Shown piece after piece: positions 37,866-48,009 of a DNA stretch of 64,000 bases. The stretch is taken from assembly GCF_000427465.1 (NCBI RefSeq), contig NZ_ATYB01000014.1, forward strand, positions 1 to 64,000, given 5' to 3'. Source of the DNA: Sinorhizobium arboris LMG 14919. Lineage in GTDB: Bacteria > Pseudomonadota > Alphaproteobacteria > Rhizobiales > Rhizobiaceae. Numbering within the stretch: the stretch's first letter is position 1; every line of letters starts with the position of its first letter. The notes under the pieces are model-generated. The model saw only the letters and a list, made by a program, of their open reading frames with translations, ran no database searches and was not told where the DNA came from. The position numbers and the translations under genes are program-made.

Positions 37866-38432
37866 ATGTTCATCCAGACCGAAGCCACGCCGAACCCTGC
37901 CACCTTGAAATTCCTCCCGGGCAAGGTCGTGATGGAAAATGGCACCGCCGAATTCCGGAGCGAAGAAGAGGCCCTTGCAGGATCACCGCTTGCGGCTCGG
38001 CTTTTTTCGATCCCCGGCGTCACCGGCGTCTATTTCGGCTATGATTTCATCACCGTGAGCAAGGAAGCGCAGGAGTGGCAGCATCTGAAGCCCGCGATCC
38101 TCGGCTCGATCATGGAACATTTCATGTCGGGGCAGCCGATCATGTCGGGCGCCGGCCGTGCCGAGCAGCTGGACGAGGAAGAGGAATTCTTCGACGAGGG
38201 AGACGAGGCGATCGTCGCCACGATCAAGGAGCTGCTCGAGACGCGGGTTCGGCCCGCCGTTGCTCAGGACGGCGGCGACATCACCTTCCGCGGCTTCAAG
38301 GACGGAACGGTGTTTCTGAACATGAAAGGCGCGTGCTCCGGCTGCCCCTCTTCGACCGCGACCTTGCGGCACGGCGTTCAGAACCTGTTGCGTCACTTCG
38401 TTCCGGAAGTCGAGGCCGTCGAATCCGTCTGA
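37866..38432 (+). CDS. nfuA: NifU-like Fe-S scaffold protein (Nfu type)
   Basis: A 188-residue protein with an N-terminal Nfu_N domain (MFIQTEATPNPATLKFLPG) and a C-terminal NifU domain whose cluster ligands are Cys157 and Cys160 in KGACSGCPSS. It carries 4Fe-4S clusters to target apoproteins. An ICE/Irr box and housekeeping promoter lie directly upstream, so the gene is probably repressed when iron is scarce. The symbol is by family; this long mitochondrial-like form is general in alphaproteobacteria. Confidence 0.93.
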   Translation: MFIQTEATPNPATLKFLPGKVVMENGTAEFRSEEEALAGSPLAARLFSIPGVTGVYFGYDFITVSKEAQEWQHLKPAILGSIMEHFMSGQPIMSGAGRAEQLDEEEEFFDEGDEAIVATIKELLETRVRPAVAQDGGDITFRGFKDGTVFLNMKGACSGCPSSTATLRHGVQNLLRHFVPEVEAVESV

Positions 38433-38450
38433 TCCGGAGCTGGCCGAGCT

Positions 38451-38485
38451 GCGCGGACGCGCATGGCAAGTCCGCGCGTCCTCGC
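38451..38485 (+). terminator. weak hairpin after the Nfu gene
   Basis: GCGCGGAC (38451-38458) pairs with GTCCGCGC (38470-38477), but only a short T-poor tail (CTCGCTTTC) follows. It may be an inefficient terminator. Confidence 0.4.
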
Positions 38486-38663
38486 TTTCAGTTCTGCGTT
38501 ATTTCCTTATATCAGTTTCCATATTCCTTATACCGGTGTGGTTTTTGGGATAGAGTCACAGGTATGATTCCGACGTGCCGCAGACTTGGGCACGCGGTAA
38601 ATGCGGCTGTGCACCCCGGCAGGCGCACCGCTTGTAGGCGCAGGGGAGGAGGCCGCGGCTGAA

Positions 38664-39320
38664 ATGCTAGTTCTTGCCATAGACACGTCCGGGTCCGGTT
38701 GTTTCGCGGCCGTCTACGACGATAGGTCCGGAGAGCTTCTGTCATGCGCGGGCGCGGATATCGGGCGCGGCCATGCCGAGCGCCTCATGGAATTCGTCGA
38801 TGAGGCGTTGACCGCCTCGGCCCGGGAACTTGTCGAAATCGATCGGATTGCCGTGACGACAGGTCCAGGATCGTTCACCGGGATCCGTGTCGGCGTCGCC
38901 GCCGCGCGCGGCCTGGCGCTGGCGCTCGGAAAGCCCGCAGTCGGCGTCAGCACGCTCCGGGTCGTCGCCGAAGGCACCAGGCTGAAACAGGCTGGCCAGC
39001 CGGTGCTCGTCGTCATCGACGCGAAGCGGGACGAGTTTTACCTCCAGGCCTTCGATGCTTCCGGAAGCGCACAAGGCGAGGCTGAAATCCTGTCCGCCGA
39101 GGAAGCGCACGCACGCTTTTCCGGTTTCGCCGGCATCGTTTGCGGCTCCGGTGCCCGTGCGGTTACCGGCGCGGATGGCGACAGGACGGACACGATCGAC
39201 ATGGCGACCCTCGCCCGGCTGGGCGCCGCGGCCGATCCGGCTTCGGCGCGTCCGAAGCCGCTCTATCTGCGCGGACCCGACGCCAAACCCCAGGCCGGAT
39301 TCGCCGTGACCCGCGCCTGA
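38664..39320 (+). CDS. tsaB: tRNA threonylcarbamoyladenosine biosynthesis protein TsaB
   Basis: A 218-residue ASKHA-fold protein that partners TsaD in making t6A37 of tRNA. It shows the typical LVLAIDTSGSGCFAAVYD start and the VTTGPGSFTGIRVGVAAARGLALAL motif. The ATG at 38664 is chosen by family length; the open frame upstream adds unrelated residues. It is followed at 60 bases by rimI, the usual neighbour. Confidence 0.95.
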   Translation: MLVLAIDTSGSGCFAAVYDDRSGELLSCAGADIGRGHAERLMEFVDEALTASARELVEIDRIAVTTGPGSFTGIRVGVAAARGLALALGKPAVGVSTLRVVAEGTRLKQAGQPVLVVIDAKRDEFYLQAFDASGSAQGEAEILSAEEAHARFSGFAGIVCGSGARAVTGADGDRTDTIDMATLARLGAAADPASARPKPLYLRGPDAKPQAGFAVTRA

Positions 39321-39380
39321 CCGGAGACGCCAAGCGCCATTCGCCCCATATATTCTCCAGAATGTCCAAGAAGCGTCCCG

Positions 39381-39884
39381 ATGAGCCTCACCGACTACTT
39401 CACCCGCCGCACCGAGTTCGACATTTTCCCGCTTGAAGAGGCCGATCTCGGCGCCGCGGCGGCGCTGCATCGCCAGCGCTTTGCCGCCGCCTGGAGCGAC
39501 GGCGAACTTCACGGTCTCCTGACCCAGGACACGGTGTTCGGATTCGTCGCACGCCAGACCAATGGCAATGGCATGTTCCGGCCGGCTTTCGGCGGCTTCG
39601 TCCTGTCGCGGGCGGCCGCCGGCGAGGCCGAGATACTGACGATCGGGGTCGACTCCCGATATGCGCGCTCCGGGCTTGGCTGGCGCCTGATGCAGGCGGC
39701 GATGCGGGAGGCCGCCGTCAAGGGGGCCGAGGCTCTCTTCCTGGAAGTGGACGAGACGAACCAGGCCGCGATCAGCTTGTATGGAAAACTCGGCTTTCAC
39801 AAGGTCGGCGAGCGCAAGGCCTATTATCAGGCGCGGCCTGGCGAGCGCAGCACGGCGCTTGTCATGCGGCTTGAACTTCGTTAG
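39381..39884 (+). CDS. rimI: RimI-like ribosomal protein N-acetyltransferase
   Basis: A 167-residue GNAT acetyltransferase with the acetyl-CoA loop RYARSGLGWRLMQAAM and C-terminal LEVDETNQAAISLYGKLGFHKVGERKAYY typical of RimI (acetylates ribosomal protein S18 in E. coli). The position between tsaB and olsA supports the name. Substrate inferred from family. Confidence 0.92.
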   Translation: MSLTDYFTRRTEFDIFPLEEADLGAAAALHRQRFAAAWSDGELHGLLTQDTVFGFVARQTNGNGMFRPAFGGFVLSRAAAGEAEILTIGVDSRYARSGLGWRLMQAAMREAAVKGAEALFLEVDETNQAAISLYGKLGFHKVGERKAYYQARPGERSTALVMRLELR

Positions 39885-39938
39885 ATCGCTTCACTGTTTC
39901 ACGCAGACGGTGAAGCGCAGTTTGGAAGGTGCCTGCGG

Positions 39939-40787
39939 ATGATCAATTGGGTGCGGGTCGCGATTTGCGGCATGCTGCTCGTGGTGATCTCGCTGGTGCT
40001 GATGCCGGTTCAGGTCCTTTGTCTGTGGCTCGACCTGAAGCCGCGGCGCTGGTTGCCTCGCTACTGGCATCGCGTCGCCTGCCTGCTGCTCGGCCTGCGG
40101 GTCCGCGTCCATGGCGAGCTCGACCGCCGGCGTCCCTTGCTCCTGAGCGCCAACCACGTCTCCTGGAAGGATATCCTGGTGCTTTCGTCGGTGGCGGACG
40201 TCGTCTTCGTCGCGAAGTCCGACGTCAAGTCCTGGCCGATATTCGGGGTGCTCGCCCGCCTGCAGGCGTCCGTTTTCGTGGAACGGGAGCAGAAGCGTAC
40301 CACCGGTCACCAGGTCAATGAAATCGGGCGGCGGCTCGCCGATGGGGAGATCGTCGTGCTCTTCCCGGAAGGAACGACCTCGGACGGCAACCGGCTGCTC
40401 GGCGTGAAGACCTCGCTGTTCGGCGCGGCCGCGTCGGCCGTCCCGCAGTCGCCGACGGGCGTGGTCCACGTCCAGCCCCTTGCAATATCCTACACCGGCA
40501 TCCATGGGATGCCGATGGGGCGTTATCATCGGCCGATCGCCGCCTGGCCGGGCGACATCGGACTGCTGCCCCATCTTCTCGGCGTGCTGAGAGAAGGCGC
40601 CCTCGATGTCGATGTCGATTTCGGCGAGGTGGTGGACTATGACCGGCTCGCCAATCGCAAGGAAGTGAGCCGCCGGATCGAGCAGCGGATCCGCAAAATG
40701 CTGTCGGATCGGCTGCGAGGGCGTTCTCGGCCCAGCGGGAAGGGCGAGACGGCTCCGGCGCTCTCCGCAGCGCCGGGCGCCTCGTAA
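39939..40787 (+). CDS. olsA: lyso-ornithine lipid O-acyltransferase OlsA
   Basis: A 282-residue PlsC-family acyltransferase with an N-terminal membrane helix (about 8-30), the catalytic NHVSWKD motif (His73, Asp78) and FPEGTTSDG. In S. meliloti the homologue downstream of rimI is OlsA, which adds the second acyl chain to lyso-ornithine lipid made by OlsB (encoded at 24588 here). It could also have 1-acylglycerol-3-phosphate acyltransferase activity. Naming rests on gene order and recalled sequence. GGA-rich sequence precedes the ATG. Confidence 0.9.
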   Translation: MINWVRVAICGMLLVVISLVLMPVQVLCLWLDLKPRRWLPRYWHRVACLLLGLRVRVHGELDRRRPLLLSANHVSWKDILVLSSVADVVFVAKSDVKSWPIFGVLARLQASVFVEREQKRTTGHQVNEIGRRLADGEIVVLFPEGTTSDGNRLLGVKTSLFGAAASAVPQSPTGVVHVQPLAISYTGIHGMPMGRYHRPIAAWPGDIGLLPHLLGVLREGALDVDVDFGEVVDYDRLANRKEVSRRIEQRIRKMLSDRLRGRSRPSGKGETAPALSAAPGAS

Positions 40788-40921
40788 GACGCGCAAGGGT
40801 TGCTGCCGCACTCTCAATTGCCTTATTCGGGGAGCACCTTGACACGATGGCCGGTACCGGCCCGCGCCGCGCCGCCCCGAAAATACTTCAACTTTGGGCC
40901 GCTATGCACTAAAGAACCCGC

Positions 40922-42340
<1,419 letters not shown>

Positions 42341-42344
42341 CCGC

Positions 42345-43400
42345 TTGAACGGACACGAACTGATTTCTTCCTCATCTCGCCAGTCGAAGACATCCGCAAC
42401 GGATGCCAATCACTTCGTGCTCACCTTCGAGAACAATCGCTTCGCCAGCGAACTCTTCGGTCAGTTCGACCAGAACCTGAAACTGCTGGAGGAGCGGTTG
42501 CGCATCGATGCCAGGCCGCGGGGAAACTCCGTCGCCATCTCCGGCGACGTCGTAGCGACCAATCAGGCGCGCCGTGCTCTCGACTATCTCTACGGAAGGC
42601 TGCAGAGTGGCGCTTCGATCGATACATCCGATGTCGAAGGTGCGATCCGCATGGCGGTCGCCGCCGACGATCAGCTACAGTTGCCGACGATGGAGCGCAA
42701 AGCCAAATTGACGATGGCGCAGATTTCGACGCGCAAGAAAACAATCGCTGCGCGCACGCCGATGCAGGACTCCTATATCCGTGCGATGGAGCGGGAGGAG
42801 CTCGTCTTCGGCGTCGGTCCTGCCGGTACCGGCAAGACCTATCTCGCCGTTGCCCATGCCGCCCAGCTTCTGGAGCGTGGCGCGGTCGACCGCATCATTC
42901 TTTCACGGCCGGCGGTCGAAGCGGGTGAACGTCTCGGCTTCCTCCCCGGCGACATGAAGGAGAAGGTCGATCCCTATCTGCGGCCGCTTTATGACGCGTT
43001 GTACGACATGATGCCGGGAGACAAGGTCGAGCGGGCAATCACCGCGGGCGTCATCGAGATCGCGCCGCTCGCCTTCATGCGCGGGCGCACACTTGCCAAT
43101 GCCGCCGTGATTCTCGACGAAGCACAGAACACCACGTCGATGCAGATGAAGATGTTCCTGACCCGTCTCGGCGAAAACGGCCGGATGATCGTCACGGGCG
43201 ATCCCAGCCAGGTCGACCTGCCGCGGGGCGTGAAGTCCGGCCTCGTCGAGGCGCTGCAGATACTCAAGGGCGTAGAGGGCGTCTCGGTGATCCGCTTCAA
43301 GGACGCCGATGTCGTTCGTCATCCGCTGGTGGCGCGGATCGTCAGGGCCTATGACAGCCAGACGGCGGTTCATGACGAGAGCGAGCAGAGCGATCGTTAA
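42345..43400 (+). CDS. phoH: PhoH family protein (YbeZ-like ATPase)
   Basis: A 351-residue P-loop ATPase with Walker A GVGPAGTGKTYLAVA near residue 160 and Walker B AAVILDEAQNTT. PhoH/YbeZ is an RNA-linked ATPase functionally tied to YbeY, encoded next. The start is a TTG at 42345, with GAGGAG about 9 bases upstream inside the end of miaB. The spacing implies coupling. The exact RNA substrate is unknown. Confidence 0.94.
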   Translation: MNGHELISSSSRQSKTSATDANHFVLTFENNRFASELFGQFDQNLKLLEERLRIDARPRGNSVAISGDVVATNQARRALDYLYGRLQSGASIDTSDVEGAIRMAVAADDQLQLPTMERKAKLTMAQISTRKKTIAARTPMQDSYIRAMEREELVFGVGPAGTGKTYLAVAHAAQLLERGAVDRIILSRPAVEAGERLGFLPGDMKEKVDPYLRPLYDALYDMMPGDKVERAITAGVIEIAPLAFMRGRTLANAAVILDEAQNTTSMQMKMFLTRLGENGRMIVTGDPSQVDLPRGVKSGLVEALQILKGVEGVSVIRFKDADVVRHPLVARIVRAYDSQTAVHDESEQSDR

Positions 43401-43463
43401 TCTTGTTTATTGCGTGATCCGTCCGGAAAGGAATTTCGCTTTTCGGACCGCGGACGGTCGATC

Positions 43464-43970
43464 ATGACGGCATTGGACATTCAGATCAGCGTCGAGGCGG
43501 GAGACTGGCCGCCTGAAGGCGAGCTTCTTTCTTTTTGCGAGCGCGTTCTCGAGGCTGCGGCCGATTTTCTCGTGCGTGAGGAGAGTCAGCCGCTGTCGGC
43601 GGAAGCGGCGGAATTGTCGCTGGTCTTCACCGACGACCAATCGATGAGGGCGATCAACGCGGAGTGGCGAGGCCAGGACAAGGCGACGAATGTTCTGTCG
43701 TTTCCCGCATTTCCGATGGAGCCGGGCAAGATGCCGGGACCGATGCTCGGCGATATCGTCGTCGCCCATGAGACCCTGAGGCGGGAGGCGGCGGAGCTCG
43801 AAAAGCCTTTCGACGCGCATTTGACGCATCTTCTCGTCCATGGATTCCTGCACCTTTTCGGGTATGATCATATCGAAGACGACGATGCGGAGAGAATGGA
43901 GCGGTTGGAGACTCGCATTTTGGCGCGTCTTGGCCTATCTGATCCCTACGGGGACCAACCCCCGGGTTGA
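43464..43970 (+). CDS. ybeY: endoribonuclease YbeY
   Basis: A 168-residue UPF0054 metalloprotein with the zinc motif HGFLHLFGYDH (three His). It takes part in 16S rRNA maturation and ribosome quality control; the S. meliloti homologue affects symbiosis and small-RNA regulation. The ATG at 43464 fits the family length; an upstream extension exists but is unlikely. It ends 12 bases before the CorC-like gene. Confidence 0.95.
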   Translation: MTALDIQISVEAGDWPPEGELLSFCERVLEAAADFLVREESQPLSAEAAELSLVFTDDQSMRAINAEWRGQDKATNVLSFPAFPMEPGKMPGPMLGDIVVAHETLRREAAELEKPFDAHLTHLLVHGFLHLFGYDHIEDDDAERMERLETRILARLGLSDPYGDQPPG

Positions 43971-43982
43971 CAGTTTGGAACA

Positions 43983-45146
43983 ATGAGCGACTTCAAGACA
44001 CAGCCTGCCGCCGTCGCGACCGAGGAGGCGGAAGCCTCCGGCGACACCGAGGCCGGTAGTAGTACCGCCGCCCGGTTCGAGGGCAGCAAATCCACATCAT
44101 CCTTTTGGAGCCGTGCCGCGCGTCTGTTACGCGGTGCGAGCCCGTCGAGCCTGCGCGAGGATCTTGCCGACGCGCTTATGACGGACGCCGACGGCAATGC
44201 AGCATTCTCGCCCGAAGAGCGGGCGATGCTCAACAACATCCTCCGCTTCCGCGAGGTTCGCGTCGAAGACGTGATGGTTCCGCGAGCCGATATCGAGGCG
44301 GTGGACCAGAACATCACCATCGGCGAGCTCATGGTGCTCTTCGAGGAGTCGGGGCGCTCGCGTATGCCGGTTTACAGCGAAGGACTCGACGACCCCCGCG
44401 GGATGGTGCACATCCGCGATCTTCTTGCCTATGTGACCAAACAGGCGCGAAACCGGCGCCGCAACGGCAAAACCCAGGGGACGGCGACGACCAGCAATGG
44501 CGAGAAGCCCGAAAGGGCCCGCCAGCAGAAGGCCGGCTTCGATCTCTCCCGCGTCGATCTCGACAGGACGGTGGAGGAGGCGGGAATCATCCGTCAGCTT
44601 CTGTTCGTGCCGCCATCGATGCTCGCATCGGATCTCATGCAGCGCATGCAGGCCGCGCGCATCCAGATGGCTCTCGTCATCGACGAATATGGCGGAACGG
44701 ACGGTCTCGTGTCACTCGAGGACATCGTCGAAATGGTGGTCGGCGACATTGAGGACGAGCATGACGACGAGGAAGTAATGTTCGCGCGCAGCTCGGACGA
44801 CGTGTTCGTCGCCGACGCTCGTGTAGAGCTCGAGGAGATCGCCGAGGCGGTCGGCCCCGATTTCGATGTTCGCGAGCAGCTCGAGGATGTCGACACGTTG
44901 GGCGGACTCGTATTCGCATCGCTCGGCCGGATCCCTGTCCGCGGCGAAGTGGTGCAGGCGATTCCCGGTTTCGAGTTCCAGATTCTCGATGCCGATCCAC
45001 GTCGCGTCAAGCGCGTCAGGATCATGCGCAAGCGCCCGCCGTCACGCCGTCGCCTGCCGAAGGTCGAGAAGGAGCCGTTGCCCGATGCGTTTGCCGCGAC
45101 CGGCGGCGCAGGGACGGGTGTCCAGCCCCCGTCCTCATTCGAATAG
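43983..45146 (+). CDS. CorC/HlyC-like CBS domain protein (hemolysin family, TlyC)
   Basis: A 387-residue cytoplasmic protein with paired CBS domains (VMVPRADIEAVDQNITIGELMVLFEESGRSRMPVY and a second near residue 215, MALVIDEYGGTDGLVSLEDIVE) and a C-terminal CorC_HlyC domain (about 265-350). Family members act in magnesium/cobalt efflux. No membrane domain (DUF21) is present, as usual for CorC. The N terminus is disordered. It lies between ybeY and lnt, the position of ybeX in other bacteria. Confidence 0.93.
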   Translation: MSDFKTQPAAVATEEAEASGDTEAGSSTAARFEGSKSTSSFWSRAARLLRGASPSSLREDLADALMTDADGNAAFSPEERAMLNNILRFREVRVEDVMVPRADIEAVDQNITIGELMVLFEESGRSRMPVYSEGLDDPRGMVHIRDLLAYVTKQARNRRRNGKTQGTATTSNGEKPERARQQKAGFDLSRVDLDRTVEEAGIIRQLLFVPPSMLASDLMQRMQAARIQMALVIDEYGGTDGLVSLEDIVEMVVGDIEDEHDDEEVMFARSSDDVFVADARVELEEIAEAVGPDFDVREQLEDVDTLGGLVFASLGRIPVRGEVVQAIPGFEFQILDADPRRVKRVRIMRKRPPSRRRLPKVEKEPLPDAFAATGGAGTGVQPPSSFE

Positions 45147-45514
45147 CGGCCGCGCGGTTTCTCTTCGATCCTCTTCCTATGCCTGTCACGAGAAATCCGG
45201 TCACCCGAAGTGGCGGGCCGAAAAACCTCTCCGGCGCCGCCGCAGACGCGGCGCCGCCCGATCCCCATGACATGCACGGGACGAAGAAGAACGATTCTGC
45301 CGCACCCGTTGTCCGGAGCGAGGGACAAGGAGCCACTTTTTTGGAAGACTGCCGCCGATTGATTCGGTACAGCGCTGAGCGTCTGTTTCAGGCGCAAGGG
45401 TCGCTGTAACACTTATCGCCGCATGTCTTTGTCCTGAATTCGGCTGCGATTAAGGAGACATGCAGTACGTCCCGCGTAAGGTCTTGCCCGCGGCCGGCGC
45501 CGACTGGAGGTTCG
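45147..45514. other. intergenic region corC - lnt with repeat
   Basis: No gene is visible. It holds the reverse-oriented copy of the RIME-like repeat (45177-45292) and the lnt leader. Confidence 0.6.
45177..45292 (-). repeat. dispersed intergenic repeat (RIME-like), copy 3, inverted
   Basis: Reverse complement of the element at 2410 and 25703: the GCGGCGCCGCCCGATCCC core is the complement of GGGATCCGGCAGCGCCGC with substitutions. This copy is more diverged. Confidence 0.6.
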
Positions 45515-47110
45515 ATGGAAAGACTGGCAGGCAGAATCATACTCCTTTCAGGAGTGTCCCGGACATTCGTCGGCTGTCTCGCCGGCCTTCTGGCGGTGCT
45601 TGCCCAACCGCCTTTCGGCATTTTCGCGGCGGCCTTCGTCTCCTTTCCCGTTCTCGTCTGGCTGATCGACGGAGTGGCGCCCGATCCGGGCGACGGGTTG
45701 TTCCGGCGGCTGCTGCAGCCCGCCGCGATCGGCTGGTTCTTCGGTTTCGGCTATTTCCTGGGCGGTCTCTGGTGGCTGGGCAATGCGCTTCTGGTCGAGG
45801 CGGACGCGTTTGCCTGGGCGCTGCCGCTTACCGTCGTGGGCCTTCCGGCGGTTCTTGGACTATTCTACGCCCTGGCAGTCGTCATCGCCCGCAGCCTCTG
45901 GTCCGACGGTTGGGGCCGTATCGCCGCCCTTGCGCTCGGCTTCGGGATCGTTGAATGGCTCCGCAGCTTTCTCTTTACAGGTTTTCCCTGGAATGCCATC
46001 GGCTACGCGGCCATGCCGATGCCGTTGATGATGCAGTCGGCGAGCGTCGTCAATCTTTCGACGATCAATATGCTGGCCGTTTTCGTCTTCGCCGCGCCGG
46101 CTCTGATCTGGACGGGCAAGGGTGCGCGCACCGGTCTCGCCATCGCCGCAGCGCTTTTCGCAGCGCATGTCGTTTTCGGGTTCTATCGGCTCGCGCAACC
46201 CGCCCCCGCGGCGCCTGCACCGGAGATGGCCGTACGCATCGTCCAGCCGGTGATCGACCAGGCTAAGAAGCTCGACGACCGCGAACGCGCCTCGATCTTC
46301 GAGGACCACCTTTCGCTGACGGCCGCGCCGGTTCCGCATGACGGCAAGCGGCCGGACATCGTCGTCTGGCCGGAAACCTCGATCCCCTTCATTCTCACCG
46401 ACAATCCCGACGCCCTGGCGCGGATCGCCGATGTTCTCCAGGACGGGCAAGTTCTGGTCGCCGGCGCCGTCAGGGTCGAGGATGCCGGGGCGGGACTGCC
46501 GCCGCGCTATTACAACTCGATCTATGTCATCGACGATCGGGGGCAGATCGTCGGCGCGGCGGACAAGGTGCATCTGGTGCCTTTCGGCGAATACCTCCCG
46601 TTCGAGGACCTGCTGACCTCCTGGGGCCTGAGTTCCGTCGCAGCTTCGATGCCGGGCGGTTTCTCGGCAGCCAAAACCCGCCCGGTGCTGACCTTGCCGG
46701 GCGGCAGAAAGATCTATCCGATGATCTGTTACGAGGCGATTTTCGCCGACGAGGTGGACGGCAACGCCCGTCTCGCCGACGCGCTCCTCAATATTACCAA
46801 TGACGCCTGGTTCGGCGATACCCCCGGCCCACGCCAGCATTTCCACCAGGCACAGCTTCGCGCGGTCGAAACCGGAACCCCAATGATCCGTGCCGCGAAT
46901 ACTGGTATTTCAGCAGTTGTTGATGCACGTGGTGTTTTAGTGGTAGTATTGGGCTACAATTACAGGGGGGTTATAGACACAATTCTGCCGGGAAAACTAC
47001 CTACGCTGACAAACATCGTAACGCGCAGCCAGATCTTTTGGCTGACGGCGGGGATTCTACTTTTGGTTGCAACAATATCGCGCATAGGTTTTAATATTAG
47101 GAAGAATTGA
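45515..47110 (+). CDS. lnt: apolipoprotein N-acyltransferase Lnt (ActA in Sinorhizobium)
   Basis: A 531-residue membrane nitrilase-fold enzyme that adds the third acyl chain to lipoproteins. About six N-terminal helices are followed by the catalytic domain with Glu287 (VVWPETSIPF), Lys351 (DKVHLVPFGEY) and Cys405 (PMICYEAIF), spaced as in E. coli Lnt. In acid-tolerant Sinorhizobium the homologue is actA, needed for growth at low pH and copper tolerance, and lies beside phrR, as here. The last ~200 bases are far less GC-rich than the rest (separate finding). Confidence 0.96.
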   Translation: MERLAGRIILLSGVSRTFVGCLAGLLAVLAQPPFGIFAAAFVSFPVLVWLIDGVAPDPGDGLFRRLLQPAAIGWFFGFGYFLGGLWWLGNALLVEADAFAWALPLTVVGLPAVLGLFYALAVVIARSLWSDGWGRIAALALGFGIVEWLRSFLFTGFPWNAIGYAAMPMPLMMQSASVVNLSTINMLAVFVFAAPALIWTGKGARTGLAIAAALFAAHVVFGFYRLAQPAPAAPAPEMAVRIVQPVIDQAKKLDDRERASIFEDHLSLTAAPVPHDGKRPDIVVWPETSIPFILTDNPDALARIADVLQDGQVLVAGAVRVEDAGAGLPPRYYNSIYVIDDRGQIVGAADKVHLVPFGEYLPFEDLLTSWGLSSVAASMPGGFSAAKTRPVLTLPGGRKIYPMICYEAIFADEVDGNARLADALLNITNDAWFGDTPGPRQHFHQAQLRAVETGTPMIRAANTGISAVVDARGVLVVVLGYNYRGVIDTILPGKLPTLTNIVTRSQIFWLTAGILLLVATISRIGFNIRKN

Positions 47111-47247
47111 CGTAAAACCCCTAAAATTGCATAGTGTTTTTCGCCATCAACCTTCGCCTGCCGCCGCAGCGCGACAGGGTTGCCGCAGGGCAAATTTTGC
47201 AATGCGGGGTTGCTGGTAACGTAAACAGGGTGTTTAGGAAGGCGAAT

Positions 47248-47667
47248 ATGATTGAAAACAAGAAGAAACCGAACCCGATCGACATTCACGTCGGTAGCAG
47301 GATTCGCCTTCGTCGGACGATGCTTGGCATGAGCCAGGAGAAGCTCGGCGAGAGTCTGGGGATTACCTTCCAGCAGATCCAGAAGTACGAAAAAGGCACG
47401 AACCGCGTCGGCGCAAGCCGGCTGCAGAACATATCGCAGATACTCAACGTGCCGGTGTCGTTCTTCTTCGAGGATGCTCCAGGCGATGGCGGCGGCACCG
47501 GGCCGGGGATGGCCGAGGCGTCAAGCTCCAACTACGTGGTCGATTTCCTGTCTTCCTCGGAAGGGTTGCAGCTTAACCGTGCCTTCGTCAAAATTTCCGA
47601 TCCGAAGGTCCGTCGCAAGTTGGTGGACCTCGTGAAGGCTCTCGCCGCCGAGGCAGAGAGCGAATAA
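47248..47667 (+). CDS. phrR: PhrR-like XRE transcriptional regulator
   Basis: A 139-residue protein with an N-terminal Cro/C1-type helix-turn-helix (about residues 12-75: IRLRRTMLGMSQEKLGESLGITFQQIQKYEKGTNRV) and an alpha-helical C-terminal tail. In Sinorhizobium WSM419 a regulator beside actA is called phrR and is induced by low pH and other stresses; position and fold agree. AGGAAGG precedes the ATG at 47248. A good terminator follows. Targets are unknown. Confidence 0.88.
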   Translation: MIENKKKPNPIDIHVGSRIRLRRTMLGMSQEKLGESLGITFQQIQKYEKGTNRVGASRLQNISQILNVPVSFFFEDAPGDGGGTGPGMAEASSSNYVVDFLSSSEGLQLNRAFVKISDPKVRRKLVDLVKALAAEAESE

Positions 47668-47691
47668 TCGGCAATAGTCTCCGTCATGAAA

Positions 47692-47715
47692 GAAGCGGCG
47701 CAGAGCCGCTTTTTT
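47692..47715 (+). terminator. terminator of phrR
   Basis: AAGCGGC pairs with GCCGCTT around GCAGA, followed by six T. Confidence 0.9.
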
Positions 47716-47913
47716 CGTCTGCGGAAGGCTGTGCTCACGCGATCCCGGGTGCCCCGGCTGCGCGTCCGCGCCTGTGGTGATTTCCTCTCCAGCGCCGGCC
47801 CGAAGATCGGAATTGATTTTCGCAATCGTCACACACTCTTCCTGGTAGTGCTCTGAGCGAAGATTTTTCCGCCAAACGGGCGTTTTCCGGAAAGCGGAAC
47901 GTCGCTCCGATGT

Positions 47914-47937
47914 CGATATAAAGATATATTTATGTCG
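47914..47937. promoter_or_regulatory. 24-bp near-palindromic operator upstream of metK
   Basis: The arms CGATATAAAGAT and ATATTTATGTCG are imperfect inverted repeats with two mismatched pairs. The AT-rich palindrome stands out in the metK leader, about 75 bases before the start codon. It resembles operators I recall for SahR-type ArsR regulators that sense S-adenosylhomocysteine in alphaproteobacteria; this identification is tentative. Confidence 0.5.
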
Positions 47938-48009
47938 TTGTGTGCTTGTTTTTCGCCCGCAAAACCACTAAACGTTTGGACCGCTTCTTTCATTGAGGGG
48001 ACTTCCCGC

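Noticed and set aside
47716..48009. SAM riboswitch before metK
   Set aside because: I could not find SAM-II or SAM/SAH-type conserved cores; the leader is better explained by the palindromic operator.
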